Assembly: GCA_013397455.1 (NCBI GenBank)
Contig: VYZB01000220.1
Location: 593,856 to 657,855 of the forward strand
Length of the DNA: 64,000 nt
Direction of reading: 5' to 3'
Origin: Crotophaga sulcirostris
Lineage: Eukaryota > Chordata > Aves > Cuculiformes > Crotophagidae
Shown: in pieces, positions 56,999 through 64,000 of the stretch
How the letters are laid out: every line of letters begins with the position of its first letter
Numbering within the stretch: position 1 is the stretch's first letter
The notes under the pieces: model-generated
The model's input: only the letters and a program-made list of their open reading frames with translations
What the model was told of the DNA's origin: nothing
The model's database searches: none
Program-made: the position numbers and the translations under genes

Positions 56999-57110
56999 AA
57001 GCTTAAACCCCTTTGTGTTCAGGAAGGCTAAAACACCACCAGATTTTAAAACATCAAGCTTAAATCCCTTTGTGCTTATGAAGGCTAAACATCACTGGGT
57101 TTTAAAACAC
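56999..57110. repeat. Imperfect 55-57-bp tandem duplication
   Basis: Unit 56999-57055 begins AAGCTTAAACCCCTTTGTG and ends ATTTTAAAACATC. Unit 57056-57110 begins AAGCTTAAATCCCTTTGTG and ends GTTTTAAAACAC. They differ by scattered substitutions and small indels. Confidence 0.85.
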
Positions 57111-60100
57111 TCACCAAACTTACTGCTGAATATCCAGGAAAGGCCTGTTATCCGTATTTGTGATCTACTGACTCTAGCATAACCACACACTGTAAGAAAT
57201 TCTCAAGCCAGCATTTGAAATATGAGGCACAGCTCATGAGCCATACATCACTGCTTCCCTTGAACAAGCTGCTAAATTGAACCAAGTATTATTCTGATCT
57301 CAGTTGGCTTAAATATTATTAAGTGTTGGACTGAAAACTATCCTTTCACATTTTTTTCCCCCGTTGTCACAGAACTCCTGAAATCTGCAGAAAAAGTTGT
57401 TCAAAGCCAGACTGCTAATTTCAAATCAAAACGCAAGCTTGACACTTAACAAAGTGCCCCGAGCTGTTAATCTCTTGCCATTTAACTGGGATAAACTACA
57501 CTGGTTTCCTTGAAATACAATATTCACACTATTTGTAAGCGCCTCAACTGGAATCTGTTGTAAATCCCAACCCACATTTAACTCAGCCAAGTGGGAGAAG
57601 CCACCCTGCCACAACGCAGCAAGCTGGCCTCTACTTAGCTTTTAGAGGCCAAAGAAATTTAAAAGACAGCAAATGATACCTCTTTTTCCAGGGCCTGAAC
57701 TGCTGCCAAGCAATGACCAAACATGGACCTGCCAGGTGAGCACAAGGCACCTGTCTAACTCAGTTTATCTGAAGATAATCGCTGCTAAGCTACAGGAGGA
57801 ACGGGAATTGGTGCCCGGCGTGATGTGTGCCTTTAACACTGGTTTTGAAAAATACCATTTGCTCTAGGTAAATGTGCTCAGTTTCTCATGAAACTCAACA
57901 GACCAGTTTTCAGTAACACAGACCAGAACCACTGCTGACCACTCTGCAGAGAAAGTGTTCTACCTCAAAGGAAGGATGCTTCACCCAGAGCAATGGCTGA
58001 ACTACCAGCAACTTTCTCCTTCTGTTTAGAAGAACTAATGAACATAAATGAAAATGTGGGCAAGGCAATGGGGTTTAGGGCTGGTACAGAAAATTTAAAC
58101 CAAATTATAATCCTAAAATAATCAGAATTAATTCAGTTCTATTATTCGAATATTAAGGTAATAATTTGAAAATTAAACGTACTTCTCAAAGTCCTTTCTG
58201 ACGACTTTCGTTATCCTCTTACAAGTGAAGTTTGACTTAAATTTGACCAGACTCCTATGTAACGGAAGATTTAGACATGCTTCACCCAGAAAGGACTGCA
58301 GATGAAAATATTTTTTCTTCTGGGTAACTAATTCTTAAGAATTAACTAGTAAAACATGTTGAATAAACTCAATAACAAGTACTAGAGTTTCAAAGTTACA
58401 TGTTCAAACTAGTGACAGGAAACATAAAATTCTTTAAAATTCACCTTTGAGACTTCATGAGAAATACAGAGATTGCATAAAAAGATAATTATATTCTCTG
58501 TCAACTCAAATGACCTGTACTCAATGAGTAAACAGTCCTTTACTCCTGTCCCAAAGGTCTGACAAAAGTTTTCATTACTGCACATCTTTTGTTTAATTGT
58601 CTTTCTCTTGATGTAAGGTAACACAAGCATGCCTTTCAGTGAGACAATAAAAACATTATACAGTGCGTCCTACCTTGAATATTCATAATTTAGTACTGTT
58701 CTGATGAAATTCCAAACAATATCATTAAAAGAACGAGTTTGTGTAGCACATAATCACAGAAAAATATAGTTCAGCCAAGGAGTAAAAGATCTACACAATA
58801 AAATGGGCCTTCTCCACCCTGAAGGTAAAGTTTAGTAAGAAAGGGTGCAGCATGGCCTGATAACACGTGTTCCGCTCCTGCCCAAGAATCACCAGCCTGC
58901 AGTTCAGAGCTAGTGAGTCTATTAGGAAAGAGTGAGGGCTAACTTGGTACATTAACTTGAAATAAATCATTGGTAATGGGTAGATTTATTTTGTTTATTT
59001 AGGTCTTCTCACACAATTTTATGAAGAATCATTGTCCTACAACCAAATACAAAAAAAGAGATAAAACTGAACCAAAGTTTTGCTCAACTGTAGAGTTTCT
59101 TGATGCTGTGCAACTTCTCTTACCCATAGTATGAGTTTCCAGGACAAACTACAGTCTCCATTATTGTGATATCAAAACTGTAGGCAGTAATAACATACAG
59201 GAGGGTGAGTCTGCACTAGGAGAGGGATTCAGTAAGGGCAAGGGCATCCACTGATGTTAACCTCTACATTTCCCAGCTAAAGGTAAATCAGGTGGTTGAA
59301 ATTCATCCCATAATTCTAGATCTCTGTCTGGGATTCTTCGCCACAGTTAAGGAGCCATTGTAATTTGTGCTCTGGAAGCTCAGCTGTCATACATTATAAG
59401 CTTTACCTTGTTCTCTGAAAGTTCCAGGTGCCTGCAATCTGAATCTGAGCAACTAACATTAATTCTCCAAACACCACATTCAAACTAATGGCTGCAGGAA
59501 TTGAACAGGTTTTATTAATTCTAGTCTACTTACGGAAACATCTCTGGTTTATCACCACTCAGTGTCCTGTCCTACACTGAATCGGTTGCCTAGATCTGAT
59601 TTTATTTGGACAAAGATACATGGAAGTTTTGCTAAAAGCCTGAAACTAAGGTACATGCAAATGACTGATTAGAAACTAGCCACAATTTTCATTACCCACA
59701 ACTGCATGAGAAATGTTCAAAGCACCAGAGACCTTTGGCAGAGGATATACTGACCAAATTTCAATTTGGATAAAAGCCCAGCAGGGAAAATAGCAAACAA
59801 AAATATCCCATCACAAAACAGTCTAAACAGGATTAAGGCAACAAAGCCTTAATTTTTGAAGTGAAATTTCAAATGTTTTACCCTAAACAGAACACTAAAA
59901 TAGAAAACATAAGCTTCTAACTGTAAACATTAATTTATTAATGTTCTCTTAAATGTTGCTAATTACGGTGCAAGAGTGGAAATCACTTACTTTCTAACTG
60001 TTATTGTATTTATAAACTTCACTCCTTGAAAGGCAATCTTTATATAAATACAGAAAACATCATCTCAGTACAGCCAGCACTTCTGTCTCTACTTGTTGAC

Positions 60101-62876
60101 TCCATTTAAAAACAGGGAAACCAACTGGGAGCAGCAGCAGCAACTTGTTTTCAATCTGAATACAAAGCAAGCGAGATGATGCGACCTAATACCGTAGACA
60201 AAGGACAGACAGTTCTTCAAAGGCACTGAGGTTTCCATAATCCTTTCTAAAGGCTCCTAAGGAGGTTTAGTCCCTACTGAATCCAATGTGAGTCTATCAG
60301 TACAAATCAAATAAATTAGAGCACAAAACAAGATTTATTTAAGAGCAAGGCTTCCAACTCACTGAACTCCCCCACGTTTTGAGTTATCGCTTCTGTCTTT
60401 GACAATAAGGATAATGATACGAGATGTATGCTCCTTAATGTCATAAAGAAAATTTCAGAGAGTCTCCTCTGAATGCAGCTACGTAGAATGAGAGATAAGG
60501 CTCAGAAAAAAAGGTAAAAGTGCTTTTGTTCAGAAAACAGCAATGACGTTTATTCTCCACTGCAGAACAATTTCATAGCCATGAGCTACTGAGGTATCAG
60601 ATACTTTGTTTTTCAAGGCAGAAAAAGCCACTTTACTCAGAACACCAGAATTCTAGTTTAATCTGTGCCAGAAGAGGTGTTCATATGATGCTGTCCTGTG
60701 GCCTGACCTAGGTTTAACTTCAAGCCTTCTCCCTTCCATTAGAAACTGAAGTCTGTGAGCCTAGCTTCTGTCCTCCTTTAAAAAATTTCTTTGCAATAAT
60801 CTGAAATTGGTTATCAAGTTTGCAGAAACATGAAGACCTCAAACCAGAGATATATTTAGAAGCCTAGAAAAGTTTCTATTGGCAAATTTTCCTGATAACT
60901 CGGCACAGACAGCACAATCTGCAGTCTAATAATATGGGGGAAGGCGAGTGGTACAACAGTATTCCAAACACACCAAGTAAACTATGTCTGCCCAGATCAT
61001 CCCTCCTCCATTTCCATTTCAACAGCAGTGAATTTATTTAATGTAACTCTATATAGAAAGAGATGAAAATTGTTTGCATCTGAACAGATGGCTGTATATT
61101 ATGCTTCCCCAAGCATTATACACCATAGAATGGTCTAGCACTGGTTAATTCTCTCTCTTCTCTTCACAGTAATCTCCAACTTTCATAAATCCTTAGAGGA
61201 AAAAAAAAACAACAGCCCCCATAAATAGCCAAGTTGCCTCTTCATAATCCTGTAAGGTAGTCTTAAATTTCCTGTCCTCTAAGAAGGAGAGAGAAGCATA
61301 ACCACCAGCCCTATACTATAAAGGCTGTTACTGTGTCAAAGAAACATCTGCAGTAAGGCTGTGGCAGTGAGAAGTGGTTTGTGGTTTGGATTTAATACAT
61401 TGATAGCAGCAGATAACTTCCTGAAATAATCACAGATCAGCAAAGCTTCCTCAAGACAATATTATTTTAATCAATATCCTTACTAAATGACAATGAGTTG
61501 GAAGGACCCAAAGCAACAGAGATACATCATCACCCCACCTGGTTAGTAACTGTGGAAGCAGCAGCCATTAGATGCACGGCCTCCTCCTCTGAAAAGTCAC
61601 TCCACTTCCCATTATGCTCTGCTGGTAGATATCCCATTGCTTCACTTTAACAAACACTATTTGAATGCTCTGCTAACTACTACTCTTCCACTGCAACGTT
61701 AGCCCAACAAGCTCAGAAATATTTGGGTGAACTTTACCAACTACAAGACAAATTGAATTAAATTACTAATTTTGCACCTCTTCAGAACCTGAAACCACTC
61801 TCTGCACCCCTTTAAATAACTACAGGGAAGAGGTCAGCTAGCTCACACCTAGCTTTTCTGTAAGATCACACCCCACAAAAGCTGTTTTGGTTTCTTTCCA
61901 TCATCACAAAAGAAACCACTTTTCATTCCTCTGTTCCAAGCACAGGAATACACTGGACAGGAGAATGGAACTCACCACTCTGGTGTATTCTTCCCAGTCT
62001 GTTTCTGCATATTACCGAACCAAGCACAATTCAGTTTTCACCACTTAAAATAAATCTGAGAGACATCAGTAACAAAGACTTTTAACATCTCAGATTAAAA
62101 AAAAATGAAGCTATACTTGGGAAAAAAAAAGGAACTGACAGCACAAACCTGAAAATTTACCGCAACTGCTTCCGAACAAATGTTTCTCCTAACAACAAGG
62201 AAACAAAACTGAGTTCCCCTAGCAGCTTTCCAGGTGTTCTCCAGAGCCTACCTGGCGTTAAATGCATCTTCCTGCAACATAATTAACAGGCTTGCCTAGA
62301 GCAGCCAAAATTTGGTCAGGATTAAGGCACACCCTAAGCCAAACCAGACCTCACACTGTAACTCAGTTACATATGATGAAGTTCAGATCAGATCAGGACC
62401 TGGAGCCCAGCAGCTCTGTAGATCAGACTCTCAAAAACAGCAGCAGCAGCGCCGACTAACAGAGCTGTCCTGGGCAATGCTTTCCAAATTCACCATTCAT
62501 GTCCAAGCACATACTCGCTTTCTTTGAAAAAAGGGGGTTTGATCTTCATTTTTATTCTTAATTTCAAATGACGGAAAAGCCCAGCAGCTTAATGAAACTG
62601 TGCTTCTGCACATGGTGTGGTAAGCATTAAATTTAATTGTTCCAAGAACACTACTGAATAGGTTGTATGTAAGAGATCTTGTACAGGTAAATTACAGCCA
62701 CTATTCTAAACAGCTGGCAGACTTCCTTACTACAGCAGCAGCTTTTTGATCCTGTGTAGGAAAAAAACTGCAGCAAGATGTGTCCTTAATGAGTTGGTTC
62801 TGTTTGAGATCAGGATCTTCCCTTCCATGTATCTGCAAGCCATTTTAAAGCCACGCTTCTCATCTACATTCAAATT

Positions 62877-62928
62877 AAATGCAAGATCTCAAGCCTCATC
62901 ACAAATGCAAGATCTCAAGCCTCATCAC
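62877..62928. repeat. Exact 26-bp tandem duplication
   Basis: AAATGCAAGATCTCAAGCCT followed by CATCAC occurs twice head to tail, at 62877-62902 and 62903-62928, without a mismatch. Confidence 0.95.
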
Positions 62929-63229
62929 ACGATCAGCTGAATCGTGCAGAAGTGGCATTCTCAATTCCCGGGGTAACCTTCAGGTAAGGAGGCGTTTGCA
63001 AGCCTCTTACTGAGATCTGCTCAGGAGCAGCCCTGCAATGCGTATGCTTTTACTCCACAAGACCAATCAATAGCCACAGGGCCGAGGTTTAAAAACGCCA
63101 GAGCCCTGATGCTTTCAGCCAAGCTACCTGTTCTGGGGGGCCACCAAAGGGGTGTTCTCTGGGGAGCCCTGCCGGCCGGGCTCCTCGGGGCTCTCTCACC
63201 TGAGAGAACAAATTCCCCTTCCCATTACG

Positions 63230-63385
63230 GTTCTCAGGCCCTGGAACATCTGCCCAGGGAGGGGGTTGTGTCCTCATCCCTGGAGGTATTTAAAAGATGG
63301 GTAGGTGAGGTGCTCAGGGATAGCTGAGCAGGTTGGACTCGCTGATCTCAAGGGTCTTTTCCAACCAAACGATTCTCCGATTGCG
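63230..63385 (+). repeat. CR1 LINE 3' fragment beside the CpG patch
   Basis: CATCTGCCCAGGGAGGGGGT, CATCCCTGGAGGTATTTAAA, GGTTGGACTCGCTGATCTCA and GGTCTTTTCCAACCAAACGA follow the forward CR1 3' end. It stops about 35 nt before the CpG-dense stretch. Confidence 0.9.
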
Positions 63386-63420
63386 CTGGCCACCGGGGCT
63401 CTCTCAGGAGCCCCAACCCC

Positions 63421-63570
63421 GGCTCTCGCTGCGTTTCTCCACCCTCCCCTCCGCAACCACGGGCGGCCCCGGGCCCGGCGGCCGCAGCGCGGGCCGGAGG
63501 CGGCGGTTACGTAACGGGCGGGCGGCGGAGATCTTGGGGGGGGGAAGAGGGGCTGGGGGTGCAGGTGAGC
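63421..63570. promoter_or_regulatory. Short CpG-dense patch, possible promoter or enhancer
   Basis: I count 19 CpG in the 110 bases 63421-63530, against a CpG-poor surrounding. It contains GC boxes (GGGCGG), the palindrome GTTACGTAAC, and on + a donor-like CAG/GTGAGC at 63562-63570. No coding exon of CLSTN1 is visible in it. Promoter function is inference. Confidence 0.45.
63506..63515. promoter_or_regulatory. Perfect PAR-bZIP / NFIL3-type palindrome
   Basis: GTTACGTAAC matches the RTTAYGTAAY consensus bound by DBP, HLF, TEF and NFIL3. It lies in the centre of the CpG-dense patch. Occupancy cannot be judged from sequence. Confidence 0.45.
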
Positions 63571-63780
63571 GCAGAAACCGAGCCCCCCCCTCATCGCACA
63601 GCCCGGGCACGGCGGGACAGAGAGAAAAGGGGGTCTGGGAGGGAGAAGGGAGAGAGGGTCTGGCGGAGAGAAAAGGGGGGGAGTAAGGGGGGGGGGGGGG
63701 GGGGGGGCTTCCCATCCAGTTTTCCCTGAGTCTGGGTGGGTTTGACGCCTTTGTGGTGGGAGGGGGGAGGGGGGGGGTCA
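63531..63780 (+). repeat. G-rich low-complexity tract with a 21-G run
   Basis: Multiple runs of five or more G, the longest 21 G at 63687-63707. Strong G-quadruplex potential on +. Open frames across it, such as the Pro-rich ones on -, are low-complexity artefacts. Confidence 0.85.
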
Positions 63781-64000
63781 GTCTCACTCCTGGGCTCCCA
63801 AACCTTCCGGGGCTGCTGTAGCCAGGGGCTTCTCTCCCACTTTGCCAGCTGGTCACGGCCCCGCGCATCAGTGAGTCCCACCTCAGTGCTGGGTTCAGGG
63901 AGGGCTTTGGTGAGAGGTGACCAAGCCCTCCAAGGAGACACTGAGATCCTGGGGGGGATCCCAAAGCCGGGGACTGGGGGGTTGTGTGTGTCTGATTTAG

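Larger units (their letters stand above)
54117..63000 (-). other. CLSTN1: CLSTN1 intron 1 (part)
   Basis: Runs upstream of exon 2 without any signal-peptide exon. It contains an imperfect tandem duplication at 56999-57110 and an exact one at 62877-62928. Otherwise AT-rich and unremarkable. It ends outside the window if exon 1 is beyond 64,000. Confidence 0.6.

Noticed and set aside
61480..61540. GAGTTGGAAGGACCC, resembling a CR1 3' motif
   Set aside because: The match is too short and the flanks do not continue as CR1.
63404..63964. Open frame of 186 codons on -, Pro/Ser rich
   Set aside because: It runs through G/C homopolymers and the CpG patch, is low complexity, has no hydrophobic signal peptide and resembles no calsyntenin exon 1.

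Overview
The window is vertebrate nuclear DNA, and everything in it points to a bird, probably a gene-dense microchromosome. Exons are short with GT-AG introns. The interspersed repeats are CR1 LINE tails, the typical avian repeat, and the proteins are close to mammalian orthologues. Two large protein-coding genes converge tail to tail. The same neighbours are known in human 1p36.22 (PIK3CD then CLSTN1). No prokaryotic, viral or mobile-system genes were found.

Left part (1-~25,000, + strand): the complete coding sequence of PIK3CD, the catalytic subunit p110-delta of class IA phosphoinositide 3-kinase. It has 22 coding exons from 4635 to 23125. I joined them by hand; every junction keeps frame and the total is 3141 nt (1046 residues plus stop). 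Positions 1-4611 are upstream intron or 5' sequence with one CR1. The 3'UTR runs to a poly(A) signal at 24963 or 25216.

Middle (~25,000-27,550): the gap between the convergent 3' ends, AT-rich and without coding signal.

Right part (64,000 down to ~27,550, - strand): CLSTN1 (calsyntenin-1/alcadein-alpha), a type I membrane protein with cadherin repeats, a LamG domain and a kinesin-binding tail. Exons 2-19 are present (54116 down to 29956). They include two in-frame optional exons: a 30-nt microexon at 49856-49885 and a 51-nt cassette exon at 37523-37573. Exon 1, with the start codon and signal peptide, was not found and probably lies beyond 64,000. Intron 1 is therefore longer than 9.8 kb. 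Near the right edge are a CR1 tail, a small CpG-dense patch holding a perfect bZIP-type palindrome (GTTACGTAAC), and a strongly G-rich tract with a run of 21 G.

The two genes are not a pathway unit. p110-delta is a leukocyte-enriched signalling kinase; calsyntenin-1 acts in neuronal transport and synapses. I saw no new system. The most useful observations are the two conserved optional CLSTN1 exons, the NAGNAG acceptor in PIK3CD, the island with its palindrome, and several local duplications.
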